DNA from: Halarcobacter bivalviorum
GTDB lineage: Bacteria > Campylobacterota > Campylobacteria > Campylobacterales > Arcobacteraceae
Reading direction: 5' to 3'
NCBI RefSeq assembly: GCF_003346815.1
Contig: NZ_CP031217.1
Coordinates: 1,984,001 to 2,048,000 of the forward strand
Length of the DNA stretch: 64,000 nt
Each line of letters starts with the position of its first letter. Position 1 is the stretch's first letter. A model generated the notes under the pieces. That model was not told where the DNA came from. It did no database searches and worked only from the letters and a program-made list of their open reading frames with translations. Positions 9,245-18,406 of the stretch are shown one piece after another. A program made the translations under genes and the position numbers.

Positions 9245-9668
9245 TGGCTCTTCTTTAGGAAATCCAGGCCCTGGTGGTTGGGGTACTATCTTAGAGTATA
9301 AAGGAAAAGAGAAAGAGTTAAGTGGAGCTCAAGATAATACTACAAACAATCAAATGGAACTTAAAGGGGTAATTGAAGGACTTAAAGCTTTAAAAGAACC
9401 TTGTAAAGTTAATATTATTTCTGATTCTACTTATGTAGTAAAAGGAATAAATGAATGGCTAAGTGCTTGGATAAAAAATAATTGGAAAAATTCTTCAAAA
9501 AAACCTGTAAAAAATATAGAACTATGGCAAGAATATGTAGATGTTTCAAAAAAACACACTATAATAGCAAATTGGGTTAAAGGGCATGCAGGACATTTTC
9601 ATAATGAAAGATGTGATATACTTGCACGCACTGAAGCTGAAAAATTAAAAGGAGAAAATAATGAGTGA
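9219..9668 (+). CDS. rnhA: Ribonuclease HI
   Basis: The 149-residue enzyme removes RNA from RNA-DNA hybrids. Catalytic residues are visible in [16 protein letters not shown] (Asp), [13 protein letters not shown] (Glu), [11 protein letters not shown] (Asp) and [12 protein letters not shown] (His and Asp). The start is TTG at 9219, with AAAGGA six bases upstream, inside the end of the preceding TPR gene; the 26-bp overlap implies coupling. A second RNase H (type II) is encoded at 28.8 kb. Confidence 0.96.
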   Translation: MKEINLYSDGSSLGNPGPGGWGTILEYKGKEKELSGAQDNTTNNQMELKGVIEGLKALKEPCKVNIISDSTYVVKGINEWLSAWIKNNWKNSSKKPVKNIELWQEYVDVSKKHTIIANWVKGHAGHFHNERCDILARTEAEKLKGENNE

Positions 9669-10338
9669 TTACTCAAAATTAGAAAAGTGTTTGGATTATC
9701 AGTTTAAAAACAAAGATCTGATAATCGAAGCACTTACTCATAAGAGCTATAAAAAGCCTTATAACAATGAAAGATTGGAGTTTTTAGGAGATGCTGTTTT
9801 AAACCTAATTGTAGGAGAATATCTATTTAAAAAATTTCCTCAATCAAATGAAGGGGAACTTTCAAAGATTAGAGCAAGTTTAGTAAATGAAACAGGTTTT
9901 ACTAAGTTAGCAAATGAGATTAAATTAGGTGACTATATTTTTATATCAAATGCCGAAGAGAGAAACAAAGGAAGAAGTAAAGCCTCTATTCTTTCAGATG
10001 CTTTTGAAGCCATTATGGGTGCTATTTATTTAGAATCAGGTTTAGAAGTTTTAAAACCAATAATCTTAAAACTTTTAGAAAACTCTTATGACAAAATCAA
10101 TTTAGATGTATTATTTAGTGATTATAAAACTGCATTACAAGAGATAACACAAGCACAGTTTGGAACTATTCCTGAATATAAAATAGAAGGTTCTTATGGA
10201 CCAGACCATAAAAAAGAGTTTGAAGTATCAATTTGGATTGATGGAAAATCTTATGGGAAAGCAATAGGAAAAAGTAAAAAGTTAGCACAACAAGCTGTTG
10301 CAAAAATTGCTATTGATAAATTAAAAGCAAATAACTAA
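9661..10338 (+). CDS. rnc: Ribonuclease III
   Basis: A 225-residue double-strand-specific RNase for rRNA processing. The RNase III signature [14 protein letters not shown] is near residue 37 and the second acidic cluster is in [15 protein letters not shown] near residue 110. The C-terminal 70 residues form a dsRNA-binding domain ([10 protein letters not shown] ... [16 protein letters not shown]). It overlaps rnhA by 8 bp, so they are coupled, with aroC 44 bp further on. Confidence 0.97.
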   Translation: MSDYSKLEKCLDYQFKNKDLIIEALTHKSYKKPYNNERLEFLGDAVLNLIVGEYLFKKFPQSNEGELSKIRASLVNETGFTKLANEIKLGDYIFISNAEERNKGRSKASILSDAFEAIMGAIYLESGLEVLKPIILKLLENSYDKINLDVLFSDYKTALQEITQAQFGTIPEYKIEGSYGPDHKKEFEVSIWIDGKSYGKAIGKSKKLAQQAVAKIAIDKLKANN

Positions 10339-10382
10339 AAAAAAGTAGAAAATTATATGCTTTGAGCATAATGGGAGGGAAA

Positions 10383-11456
10383 ATGAATAGTTTTGGTAGT
10401 AAATTTAGATTTACAACATTTGGAGAGAGTCATGGTAGAGCATTAGGTTGTATCGTTGATGGTGTACCTGCTGGAATTACTGTTGATGAAGATTTTATTC
10501 AAGCAGAAATGGATAGAAGAAAACCTGGACAAAATGCTTATGCAACTCCAAGAAAAGAGTCAGATAAAGTTGAAATTCTAAGTGGAGTATTTGAGGGTAA
10601 AACTACAGGAACACCTATCTCTATGGTTATTTTTAATGAAAACCAAAAAAGTAGAGATTATACAAATGTAAAAGACCTATTTAGACCAGGTCATGCAGAT
10701 TTCACTTATTTTGAGAAATATGGAATTCGAGATTATAGAGGTGGAGGTAGAAGTTCAGCAAGAGAGACAGCAGCAAGAGTTGCAGCTGGTGCTATTGCAA
10801 AACTTTTATTAAAAGAACTTGGAATTGAAGTTTTAAGTGGTATTTGTGAAATAGATGGTATTAAATCTTCTAAAGAGGATTTTGATTTTGCTAAAACTTC
10901 AGAGATTTTTTCACTTGATAAAGATAAAGAAGAGTTTCAAAAAGATGCAATTACAAAAGCAAAGAAAGAGCATAACTCAGTTGGTGGAGTTGCTTTAGTA
11001 AAAGTAAAAAACTCTCCTGCTGGACTTGGTGAACCTTTATATCATAGACTAGATGCTCAAATTGCAAATGCTATGATGGGAATTAATGCAGTAAAAGCTA
11101 TAGAGATAGGAGATGGAACAGAAGCAAGTGCTAAAAAAGGTTTAGAAAACAATGATCAAATGAGAGCAGATGGCTTTAAAACAAATCATTGTGGTGGAAT
11201 TCTAGGTGGAATTAGTACTGGTGCTGATATTGATGTAAAAGTTTATTTTAAACCAACGCCTTCAATCTTCTTAAAGCAAGAGACAGTTGATATTAATAAT
11301 AATGAAGTTAATTGTGAGCTAAAAGGTAGACATGACCCTTGTGTTGCAATTAGAGGAAGTGTTGTTGCTGAATCTATGATGTCATTAGTTCTTGCAGATA
11401 TGCTACTTTTAAATATGAGTAGTAAGCTTGAAAATATAAAAAAAGTTTACAATTAA
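10383..11456 (+). CDS. aroC: Chorismate synthase
   Basis: The enzyme converts EPSP to chorismate with reduced FMN. The start at 10383 follows GGGAGGGAAA; a TTG at 10362 would only add seven residues and cover the ribosome site. It opens [18 protein letters not shown] and shows GRRKPGQ-like [27 protein letters not shown] near residue 120 and [13 protein letters not shown] near the end, all family signatures. Length (357) is normal. It closes the rnhA-rnc-aroC set and is followed by a strong terminator. Confidence 0.97.
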   Translation: MNSFGSKFRFTTFGESHGRALGCIVDGVPAGITVDEDFIQAEMDRRKPGQNAYATPRKESDKVEILSGVFEGKTTGTPISMVIFNENQKSRDYTNVKDLFRPGHADFTYFEKYGIRDYRGGGRSSARETAARVAAGAIAKLLLKELGIEVLSGICEIDGIKSSKEDFDFAKTSEIFSLDKDKEEFQKDAITKAKKEHNSVGGVALVKVKNSPAGLGEPLYHRLDAQIANAMMGINAVKAIEIGDGTEASAKKGLENNDQMRADGFKTNHCGGILGGISTGADIDVKVYFKPTPSIFLKQETVDINNNEVNCELKGRHDPCVAIRGSVVAESMMSLVLADMLLLNMSSKLENIKKVYN

Positions 11457-11533
11457 TAGGTAAATTTACTTAAGATTTAAGAATATTTCTGTAGTATTCA
11501 TCCAAGCCTTTACTTTGGTCAAGTTGAAAGGAC

Positions 11534-11557
11534 AGCGGAGTTTTCTCCGCTTTTTTT
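11534..11557 (+). terminator. Intrinsic terminator after aroC
   Basis: A GC-rich 7-bp stem (AGCGGAG / CTCCGCT) with a TTTT loop is followed by seven T residues on the plus strand. It lies between aroC and the convergent NifX-domain gene and is one of the clearest terminators in the window. Confidence 0.92.
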
Positions 11558-11891
11558 ATGCTCGTTTTAATTTGTCTTGAACAAAATCACTAAATGTATT
11601 TAAAACACTTTTGTTTTCTGAAGCAATAAAAACTGATGTACCATTTACTTTTAATTCATTAAGAGGCAGATTCTCTTTTTGAGGTAAAATTAAAATTCTG
11701 TAATGGTTATCTTTACACTCTTTTAAAATATCTTCTTTTGTATGAGGATGAGTGTTTTTAACTAATTCTACTTCAGTTATTTGTTGTCCTGTTACATGAA
11801 GTACTGTAAGATATTTTGAATCTTCGAAAGAGCTTTCTACTTTTGAGAGATAACTCATTTTTTCATTTGTTGGGAACACTATTCTATACAT
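11556..11891 (-). CDS. Small NifX-like (dinitrogenase cofactor domain) protein
   Basis: A 111-residue protein with the fold pattern of the dinitrogenase iron-molybdenum cofactor (NifX/NifB C-terminal) domain: it starts YRIVFPTNEKMSYLSKVE, has a central YLTVLHVTGQQI strand and a C-terminal helix FSDFVQDKL. Orphan members outside nitrogen fixation often bind metal clusters. It has AAGGAG before its ATG and is divergent from a DUF134 regulator that itself appears to end in the same kind of domain. The family call rests on pattern, not on strict motifs. Confidence 0.6.
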   Translation of the reverse strand: MYRIVFPTNEKMSYLSKVESSFEDSKYLTVLHVTGQQITEVELVKNTHPHTKEDILKECKDNHYRILILPQKENLPLNELKVNGTSVFIASENKSVLNTFSDFVQDKLKRA

Positions 11892-12260
11892 AGTAACTCC
11901 TTGAATTTAAATAGGGTTGGAAAAGAAAGATTTTCAAAACATCAGTACAAATTAGAAAGAGTGAAAAAAAAGTAATGACTAGGGAAAAGACAATTATATA
12001 TTTTGTTCCTAATTGTAACTGATGTTTAAAAATATATTCCATATAAGTAAATATAATATATTTAGTATGTAAAATAAGAAAACCATAATAGGTCACACTA
12101 AAAAAGAAGATCACACACACTTATTTTACAAACATGTAGGAATGAATGTTATATCACTTTATGAACATATGACCGAATTATAACAATTTTTTGAGCATAT
12201 GTCAAGTATATTTTAAACATTTTATGATAAAATTTCACTATATAAATTACAAGGTTATTA
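11892..12260. promoter_or_regulatory. 369-bp divergent intergenic region with repeats
   Basis: No convincing gene lies here. It holds the divergent promoters of the NifX-like and DUF134 genes. A long imperfect inverted repeat pairs 11937-11955 with 12009-12027 (10 and 6 matched bases around a 3-base mismatch). Two near-identical sites TGA(A/G)CATATG lie at 12162 and 12192, exactly 30 bp apart. The second sits just upstream of or over the -35 position for a TATGAT at 12223. Confidence 0.55.
12162..12204 (+). promoter_or_regulatory. Paired CATATG sites, candidate operator of the DUF134 gene
   Basis: TGAACATATGAC starts at 12162 and TGAGCATATGTC at 12192, in direct orientation and 30 bp apart, about three helical turns. 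Each has a palindromic CATATG core. The position close before the DUF134 start suggests autoregulation. This is inference from spacing and placement only. Confidence 0.4.
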
Positions 12261-12851
12261 ATGGCTAGAGAAAAACTTCAAAGAAAACTTGAATTAAAAC
12301 CAGTGTCCAAGTACTTTGGACCTAAAGATTTCAAAGCTACGCAAGATGTAATTTTACTTCATGAAGAGCTTGAAGCTATCCATTTGATGGATTCATTTTG
12401 TATGTATCAAGAAGATGCTGCAAAAAAAATGAATGTATCAAGAGCTACTTTTGCAAGAATTATCAAAAGTGCAAGAAAAAAAATCTCACTTGCTTTGATT
12501 ACTGGAAGTAATATCAAAGTACATGAAATTAAAAATGAATTTCATATTGCTGTATGTTCAAATAGCAATACAGAATTAGATTATGCAGATGCAACTGCAA
12601 AATATATCTGGATCTACTTCATTAAAGACTATAAATTAAAATCTTCTAACTGTATTAATAATCCAATGTATGAAAATGAAGAAGAAGCAGCTTGTAATGT
12701 TTTACCAGATATTTTGTATGATTATAAAACAAACTACTTTTTACTTGAAAATATTGATTATGATTTAAAAATTTCTTTAATTGCAAAAGGTATTTATCCT
12801 ATTTTACAAGAAGAAATCACTGAAGATAAACTTGTAGATATATTTCAATAA
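12261..12851 (+). CDS. DUF134 family regulator with C-terminal NifX-like domain
   Basis: Residues 1-90 match the DUF134 (sigma-70 region-4-like helix-turn-helix) family: a basic N-terminus, FGPKDFKATQDVILLHEELEAIHLMD, then MYQEDAAKKMNVSRATFARII and SARKKISLALITG. Residues 95-196 resemble a dinitrogenase cofactor domain (FHIAVCSNS ... DILYDYKTNYFLLENI ... GIYPIL). DUF134 genes often neighbour NifX-domain genes, as here. A ligand- or metal-responsive transcription factor is the likeliest role. ATG follows AAGGTTATTA. Confidence 0.75.
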   Translation: MAREKLQRKLELKPVSKYFGPKDFKATQDVILLHEELEAIHLMDSFCMYQEDAAKKMNVSRATFARIIKSARKKISLALITGSNIKVHEIKNEFHIAVCSNSNTELDYADATAKYIWIYFIKDYKLKSSNCINNPMYENEEEAACNVLPDILYDYKTNYFLLENIDYDLKISLIAKGIYPILQEEITEDKLVDIFQ

Positions 12852-12869
12852 GAGAAAACTCTCTTATTG
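12846..12869. terminator. Bidirectional terminator-like hairpin
   Basis: A 9-bp perfect stem (CAATAAGAG / CTCTTATTG) with a 6-nt loop lies across the stop of the DUF134 gene and against the stop of htpX, which converge here. It has no long T-run, so efficiency is uncertain. Confidence 0.5.
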
Positions 12870-13715
12870 AATTTCATATTTTAACTCTTCTAATCTAGCT
12901 ATTCTATCCTCAGTTGTAGGATGCGTTCTAAAGAAATCCCCAAATGAAGTCTTTTTACCTGAAAAAGGATTTACAATAAACATATGAGCTGTTTGCTCTG
13001 TTGCATTATGAATTTCATGCCCTCTTCTAGCATAATTTTCTAATTTTGCTAAAGCACTTTGTAAACCAGCAGGATTTTTAGTCATTCTTGCTGCACCCTC
13101 ATCTGCCATATATTCTCTACTTCTACTAACTGTCATTTGTATTATTGAAGCTGCTAAAGGTAAAATTATAGCCATAATAATCATCACAATTGGATGAGCT
13201 CCTTGTCTATTATTCCCTCCAAACATTGCACCAAATTGCATCATATTTGCAATCATTGCAATTGCTCCTGCAAAAACTGCAGCTATTGTACCAATAAGAA
13301 TATCATAATGTTTTATATGAGATAACTCATGGGCAATTACCCCTTCAAGTTCTTCCTCATTTAACATTTCATATAAACCCATGGTAACTGCAACTGCTGC
13401 ATTTTCATGGTTTCTTCCTGTAGCAAAAGCATTAGGTGTATGGTCTGGTATTAAATAGACTTTTGGCATTGGAAGATTAGCTTTTTGTACAAGTTTTTGT
13501 GTAATTCTATATACTGGATGAGAGCTATCTTCTATTGGCGTTGCATTATAATGCTTTAATACTTGTTTATCTGAATAGTAGTATGCATAAAAGTTCATTC
13601 CTCCTGCTAGTAAAAATGCAATTAACATTCCATTTGAACCACCAAAAGAGTATCCTATAAATACAAATAATACTGTTAGAAGAGTTAATAAAAATACTGT
13701 TTTAATTTGTTCCAT
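12864..13715 (-). CDS. htpX: HtpX-type membrane zinc metalloprotease (M48)
   Basis: A 283-residue membrane protease in the quality control of membrane proteins. Two membrane segments lie in the first 50 residues, the zinc motif [10 protein letters not shown] is near residue 129 and is followed by two more hydrophobic segments, and the third ligand lies in [13 protein letters not shown]. The C-terminal [14 protein letters not shown] is also typical. GGAG precedes the ATG. No heat-shock promoter element was recognised. It fits functionally with ClpB and YidC in the same window. Confidence 0.95.
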   Translation of the reverse strand: MEQIKTVFLLTLLTVLFVFIGYSFGGSNGMLIAFLLAGGMNFYAYYYSDKQVLKHYNATPIEDSSHPVYRITQKLVQKANLPMPKVYLIPDHTPNAFATGRNHENAAVAVTMGLYEMLNEEELEGVIAHELSHIKHYDILIGTIAAVFAGAIAMIANMMQFGAMFGGNNRQGAHPIVMIIMAIILPLAASIIQMTVSRSREYMADEGAARMTKNPAGLQSALAKLENYARRGHEIHNATEQTAHMFIVNPFSGKKTSFGDFFRTHPTTEDRIARLEELKYEIQ

Positions 13716-13773
13716 AATTCTCCTTTAAATTTTTTCTTAGTTTAACATCAAATAATTAATAGATGTTAAATAA

Positions 13774-14700
13774 TTATATCTTTTTTAGTATGGAATCATC
13801 GTGGTATGGTACTTTTGCACTTGGTGTTTTTTTAGAAGTACTCTCTAAATGAACATCTTGGTCATCAAAGAAAATATCAGCACCAAAAGCCTCCACAACC
13901 TCATACTTATCTACTCCTCCTAAAAAGAAAGATTCATCAAGTCTTACTCCCCATTGAGAAAGTGTTCTAATTACCCTTTCATGTGCAGGGGAGTTTCTTG
14001 CTGTAATTAATGCTGTTCTTATAGGTGTTTGCTCTTGAGGATATTTTGATTGAATATTAGAGATAACTCTTAATAATTGTGCAAAAGGTCCTGATTGTAA
14101 AGCATTACTTGCATTTTTCTTTTCATACTCTAAAAAAGCTTCTAACCCTTGAGTTTTATAGATAATTTCTGATTCTTCTGAAAAGAGTACGGCATCACCA
14201 TCAAATGCAATTTTAACTTGATTTGAATACTCATCTTCTTCATTTTTATAAGGCAAAATTCTTGCTGCTGCAATTCCTTCATTTATTGCATTTTGAACAT
14301 CTAACTCATTAGCTGATAAAAATAAATCTACTTTAAAAGGCTTTAAATATTTTGCAATATCATTACCCCCACTCCAAGCAGATCTAGCTATATCTAAGCC
14401 ATATTTTTCAATTGATTTTGTAATTCTTAATGAAGTTGCTGCATTATTTCTTGAAAGAATAATTACTTCAACTTGCTTATCATTTGGAAAATCTTCATTT
14501 ATTTTTAGTAAATTTTTAACAAGTCTAAAACCTGTTCCTTTTTCAATAAGCTCATCCTCTTTTTCAATTTGATGTTTATAATATTCATCAAGTCCTTTTT
14601 TCTCAAAAATTTCATTCTCGTTTTCTAAATCAAATAAGGCTCTTGAAGAGATTGCTATTACTAATTTTTTTTCTAAATCATAACCCAAATAAAACTCCAT
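13774..14700 (-). CDS. 5'-nucleotidase (cytosolic NT5C1-like family)
   Basis: The 308-residue protein resembles the bacterial 5'-nucleotidase family related to eukaryotic cytosolic 5'-nucleotidase I. Visible parts are LVIAISSRALFDLENEN near residue 13, VEVIILSRNNAATSLRI near residue 75, VKIAFDGDAVLFSEESE near residue 165 (acidic catalytic cluster), ALITARNSPAHERVIRTL and FFLGGVDK. It would dephosphorylate nucleoside monophosphates. It stands alone, divergent from sixA. Confidence 0.85.
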   Translation of the reverse strand: MEFYLGYDLEKKLVIAISSRALFDLENENEIFEKKGLDEYYKHQIEKEDELIEKGTGFRLVKNLLKINEDFPNDKQVEVIILSRNNAATSLRITKSIEKYGLDIARSAWSGGNDIAKYLKPFKVDLFLSANELDVQNAINEGIAAARILPYKNEEDEYSNQVKIAFDGDAVLFSEESEIIYKTQGLEAFLEYEKKNASNALQSGPFAQLLRVISNIQSKYPQEQTPIRTALITARNSPAHERVIRTLSQWGVRLDESFFLGGVDKYEVVEAFGADIFFDDQDVHLESTSKKTPSAKVPYHDDSILKKI

Positions 14701-14733
14701 TATTAATATCTTAAATAATTATACAAAAAAAGA

Positions 14734-14739
14734 TATAAT
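14734..14739 (+). promoter_or_regulatory. -10 element of the first sixA-like gene
   Basis: TATAAT preceded by GA lies 21 bp before the ATG at 14760. Transcription would start near 14746, which excludes the in-frame TTG at 14742 as a start codon and supports the ATG behind TAGGAGATAAG. Confidence 0.65.
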
Positions 14740-14759
14740 ATTTGTGCTTAGGAGATAAG

Positions 14760-15248
14760 ATGAAAAAGCTATATATAATAAGACATGCAAAATCTGATTG
14801 GTCAAATCCTAATTTAGATGATTTTGATAGACCTTTAAACAAAAGAGGTAAAAAAAATGCCCCTTTTATGGCTGATATTTTAAGACAAAAAAATGCTAAT
14901 CCTGATTTAATAATTGCAAGTCCTGCTTATAGGACCAAAAAAACAGCAGAAATCATAAAAAAACACATTGCTTATAAGTCTCCTATTCTTTATGATGAAC
15001 ATCTTTATGAAGCCTCTTTAAAGACTATTCTCGAAGTTATAAATTTTATAGATGATGATTATGATACAGTTTTTTTAGTAGGTCATAATCCAGGTTTAAA
15101 CATGCTTGGATTTTATTTAGTTGACTTTAATGAAAATATTCCAACTTGTGGAATATTAGAAATAGAATTTGATTGTGATAGCTGGCGAGAAGTAAATAAA
15201 AAAAGAGCAAAACTCCTCTCTTTTGATTATCCTAAAAAAAAGTATTAA
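14760..15248 (+). CDS. SixA-like histidine phosphatase family protein (copy 1)
   Basis: A 162-residue member of the histidine phosphatase superfamily. The catalytic RHA motif is in LYIIRHAKSDW at the N-terminus, ASPAYRTKKTAEII is near residue 60, and the second histidine is in VGHNPGLN near residue 110. SixA in E. coli dephosphorylates phosphohistidine on the nitrogen-PTS protein NPr. Phosphohistidine specificity is inferred. A paralogue follows 92 bp downstream on the same strand. Confidence 0.88.
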   Translation: MKKLYIIRHAKSDWSNPNLDDFDRPLNKRGKKNAPFMADILRQKNANPDLIIASPAYRTKKTAEIIKKHIAYKSPILYDEHLYEASLKTILEVINFIDDDYDTVFLVGHNPGLNMLGFYLVDFNENIPTCGILEIEFDCDSWREVNKKRAKLLSFDYPKKKY

Positions 15249-15340
15249 AAAAATTTTACTATTTTTTTATTTTTTATTACTTTACAAGTTAAAAGTACTT
15301 AAAATAATCTAAAACAATTACTTGCGTAGGTACATAATAA

Positions 15341-15820
15341 ATGAAAACACTTTTTATAATGAGACACGGTCAAAAAGATACTTCAAATCTAAATGTAGAT
15401 GATTATGATATTGAAGTTACAAAAAAAGGTCTTGAAGACGTAAAAAAAATATCAAAAGTATTAAAAGAAAAAAATATTTTACCTGATTTATTAGTTGCAA
15501 GTCCAGCAAAAAGAACAAAAACAACTGCTGAACTTGTAGCAAAAGAGCTTGGTTACTCAAAGAATATTATGTATAATGAAGTTTTATTCCAAGCTTTTGT
15601 AAATGAAGTTATTGAATCTATTACTTATACTTTTGATAATGTAGATACTCTTATGATTATAGGTCATAATCCTTCTTTAACTGCATTAGGAGTTACTTTA
15701 GCTGGATTAAAAGAGAAGATTTTAATGGGAGAAGTTGTAAAAATAGAGTTTGATTGTAACTCTTGGACTTCTATTGATAAATCAAATGCAAGGTTAATAG
15801 AGCATATAAAAGTAGATTAA
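15341..15820 (+). CDS. SixA-like histidine phosphatase family protein (copy 2)
   Basis: A 159-residue paralogue of the preceding gene with the same motif layout: LFIMRHGQKD at the N-terminus, ASPAKRTKTTAELVAKEL, IIGHNPSLTALG, and a shared C-terminal VKIEFDCNSW. It carries the standard RHG where copy 1 has RHA. The AT-rich gap between the copies could hold a promoter. Its 3' end overlaps the convergent baiN-like gene by 4 bp. Confidence 0.88.
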   Translation: MKTLFIMRHGQKDTSNLNVDDYDIEVTKKGLEDVKKISKVLKEKNILPDLLVASPAKRTKTTAELVAKELGYSKNIMYNEVLFQAFVNEVIESITYTFDNVDTLMIIGHNPSLTALGVTLAGLKEKILMGEVVKIEFDCNSWTSIDKSNARLIEHIKVD

Positions 15821-17055
15821 TCTAGCAATTTTCCTGCTAGATTTCCACTTGCAAAAGACCATTGTAAATTGTAACCACCACATGGTCCATCTAAATCAAC
15901 CACTTCTCCACAAAAATATAGACCTTTCACAAGTTTACTCTGCATAGTTTTTGGGTCAATCTGTTTTAAGCTAATTCCACCTCTTGTTATCATCGCTCTT
16001 TCAAAACCTAAATGGCCATTAATAGTTAAAGGAGTATTTACCAAAATTTTCACTAAATTTTGTCTTACTTCTCCTTTTAAATCTTTAAACTTCAATTCAC
16101 AATCTGCTTCTACTAAAAGGCAAAGCTCTTTTATTACAGATTGAGGTAAAAGTGTTTCTAAAGTTTGTAAGATATTAAAATCTATATTTTCACTTGTTCT
16201 TTTTTTTATATAAGAGAAAAGTTCTTCTTCATTCATCCCTTTTAACATATTTATTAAAATAGGTACTTCTTTATATTTCTCAAGCAAAGGTGTTATTTCC
16301 CTTGAAAAATCTAAAACAACGGGTCCTCTAATACCTTTAGTTGTAAAGATTAAATCCCCAGTTTTTTTAAGGTTTTTATATTTTTTTATATCAACCCTTA
16401 GTTGAGCTTTTGCAATTGTATCTGCACGGCATTGTGCAACCCAAGTATCTTTTGTAAGCAAGGGTATCATAGCAGGATGTAAAGAAGTAACTTTATGTCC
16501 AGAAGTTTTTGCAAAAGTATATCCATCTCCATTTGCTCCAAGTTTTGGATAACCTAAACCACCTGTAGCAACTACTACTTTTGAAGTTTTTATCTTACCT
16601 TTTGAAGTAAGTATTTCTTTTACAAGGTTCTCTTCAAAAATAATATCATCTGCTTTTGTTAAATATGCAATCTCTACACCAACATTTATAAGTTCTTGTT
16701 CTAAGGCATTTATAATAGTTGAAGAGTTATGCGTTACAGGAAAGACTTTAAAGCCATCGGGAATATGAGTTTCAACACCTATATTTCCAAGAAAAGAGAT
16801 TAAATCTTCATAATTAAAATCTCTTAATGCTTCATACATAAACTTACCATTTTTTCCAAAAGAGTTCATAAAGTCTTCATTTGAAAGAGTATTTGTAAGA
16901 TTACATCGACCACCACCTGTGGCTTTTAATTTAGGACCTAATTTTTCTTGTTGTTCTAAAATAATAACATCTAAAGAGTTTCTAGCAGCAACAATTGCTG
17001 CTATCATACCAGCAGCTCCTGCTCCTATGACTACTAAGTCATAACTTTCTTTCAT
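15817..17055 (-). CDS. BaiN/YhiN (HI0933) family FAD-dependent oxidoreductase
   Basis: The 412-residue flavoprotein has the dinucleotide-binding GAGAAGMIAAIVAARN near residue 11, a second conserved segment KATGGGRCNLTN near residue 43, ATGGLGYPKLGANGDGY near residue 163 and the C-terminal FCGEVVDLDGPCGGYNLQW, all typical of the HI0933/YhiN family. The biochemical role of most members is unknown; BaiN of gut bacteria acts on bile acids, which is unlikely here. It ends 4 bp into sixA copy 2 and is 6 bp after mnmE. Confidence 0.9.
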   Translation of the reverse strand: MKESYDLVVIGAGAAGMIAAIVAARNSLDVIILEQQEKLGPKLKATGGGRCNLTNTLSNEDFMNSFGKNGKFMYEALRDFNYEDLISFLGNIGVETHIPDGFKVFPVTHNSSTIINALEQELINVGVEIAYLTKADDIIFEENLVKEILTSKGKIKTSKVVVATGGLGYPKLGANGDGYTFAKTSGHKVTSLHPAMIPLLTKDTWVAQCRADTIAKAQLRVDIKKYKNLKKTGDLIFTTKGIRGPVVLDFSREITPLLEKYKEVPILINMLKGMNEEELFSYIKKRTSENIDFNILQTLETLLPQSVIKELCLLVEADCELKFKDLKGEVRQNLVKILVNTPLTINGHLGFERAMITRGGISLKQIDPKTMQSKLVKGLYFCGEVVDLDGPCGGYNLQWSFASGNLAGKLLD

Positions 17056-17061
17056 TCTTTA

Positions 17062-18405
17062 CTATTTTCCTAAGCAAAAAGAGCCAAACATTACATCTAA
17101 CATTTGGTCATGTTCATATGGTCTTGTGATATTTGAGATTGAGTGTAATGCTTCATTTATATGATATGCAAAGAACTCTAACTCTCCTGTTTCAAGAGGT
17201 AGTGTAGCTTGTTGTATATGATAATAAGTATTTTCAACTTCATCAACTTGTCGTTTAGATACTAAAGTCATATCATCACTATGAGTATTTGAGTCTAAAA
17301 TAGTCTCTATTTTTTTAATAAGAGGAGTTATTGTCTCTTTCGTACTTAAAGAGATGAATTCTTTATCTAAACTCTCTTTTTCAAAACTATTTTCTAAATC
17401 ACATTTATTTAAAACAGTTATAATCTCTTTTTGAGAGTTGTTTTCTAAAAGTTCTAATATCTTTTTATCTTCATTATCTAAAGCTTTACTATTATCAAAA
17501 AGAGCAATTACAATATCAGCTTCATTTACTGCTTCTATAGATTTTTCAATTCCTATTTTTTCAATAACATCATCAGCTTCTCTAATACCTGCTGTATCAA
17601 CTATTTTTATAATATGAGTTCCTATTTTAACAGACTCTTCTATTGTATCTCTAGTTGTTCCTGCAATATCAGAAATAATTGCTCTATCAAAATTAAGAAG
17701 TTTATTTAAAAGTGAAGATTTCCCAACATTTGGTTTTCCAACAATTGCTACTTTAAAACCTTCTATTAAACCTTCTCTTCTTTTACTTGCATCTAAAGTA
17801 TTTGATAGTTTATCTTTGATTTTATCTAGCTTATTTTGAATTTGCTCAAAAATATCGCTTGGTAAATCCTCTTCTGCATAATCAATATTTACCTCTGTAT
17901 AAGCAAGCATAAAAAGTAAATCTTCTCTAATATCATTTACAAACTCTGTTAACTCACCCTTTAACTGTTTTGCTAAAAGTTTAACAGCATCTTCACTTCT
18001 TGCTTCAATAATCTTAGCAATTGCTTCTGCTTTTGTAAGGTCAATTTTTCCATTTAAAAAAGCCCGTTTAGAGAACTCTCCAGGATTAGCAAGTCTTGCT
18101 CCACACTTTAATACTTCTTGTAAAATTATATTTGAAATTGCTACTCCACCATGACATTGAAACTCAACAATATCTTCCCCTGTGAAAGAGTATGGGTTTT
18201 TAAAATAGATTAAAAGAGCTTCGTCAATGATTTCATTGTTTGAATTGTAAATAGTCCCAAGAGTTGCTACTCTTGGTTTAAGTTCTTGTTTTTTTGAAAG
18301 TTTTAAAGCTATAGCTAGGGCATTTCTACCACTAACTCTTACAATAGAAATTGAGCCAATACCATTTGCAGTTGCAATGGCAACAATTGTATTATCATCC
18401 AACAA
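17062..18405 (-). CDS. mnmE: tRNA modification GTPase MnmE
   Basis: With MnmG this 447-residue GTPase modifies U34 in certain tRNAs (cmnm5U). The N-terminal folate-binding domain starts NTIVAIATANGIGSISIVR, the G domain has GKPNVGKSSLLN near residue 222, GTTRDT and DTAGIRE, and the C-terminus ends CLGK, a variant of the CIGK motif with the catalytic Cys. It is the last gene of the rpmH-rnpA-yidD-yidC-jag-mnmE run. Confidence 0.97.
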   Translation of the reverse strand: MLDDNTIVAIATANGIGSISIVRVSGRNALAIALKLSKKQELKPRVATLGTIYNSNNEIIDEALLIYFKNPYSFTGEDIVEFQCHGGVAISNIILQEVLKCGARLANPGEFSKRAFLNGKIDLTKAEAIAKIIEARSEDAVKLLAKQLKGELTEFVNDIREDLLFMLAYTEVNIDYAEEDLPSDIFEQIQNKLDKIKDKLSNTLDASKRREGLIEGFKVAIVGKPNVGKSSLLNKLLNFDRAIISDIAGTTRDTIEESVKIGTHIIKIVDTAGIREADDVIEKIGIEKSIEAVNEADIVIALFDNSKALDNEDKKILELLENNSQKEIITVLNKCDLENSFEKESLDKEFISLSTKETITPLIKKIETILDSNTHSDDMTLVSKRQVDEVENTYYHIQQATLPLETGELEFFAYHINEALHSISNITRPYEHDQMLDVMFGSFCLGK

Positions 18406-18406
18406 T

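Noticed and set aside
10362-10382. Upstream TTG start for aroC
   Set aside because: It would cover the GGGAGGGA ribosome site and add residues not found in the family.
11884-12120. 78-codon minus-strand open frame in the NifX/DUF134 gap
   Set aside because: It has a Phe/Ile/Tyr-rich random composition typical of AT-rich DNA, no ribosome site, and overlaps the start of the NifX-like gene and the repeats.
15819-15843. Hairpin at the sixA/baiN junction as terminator
   Set aside because: The 9-bp stem (AATCTAGCA / TGCTAGATT) lies mostly in the baiN coding end and has no T-run on the plus strand, so I did not list it.
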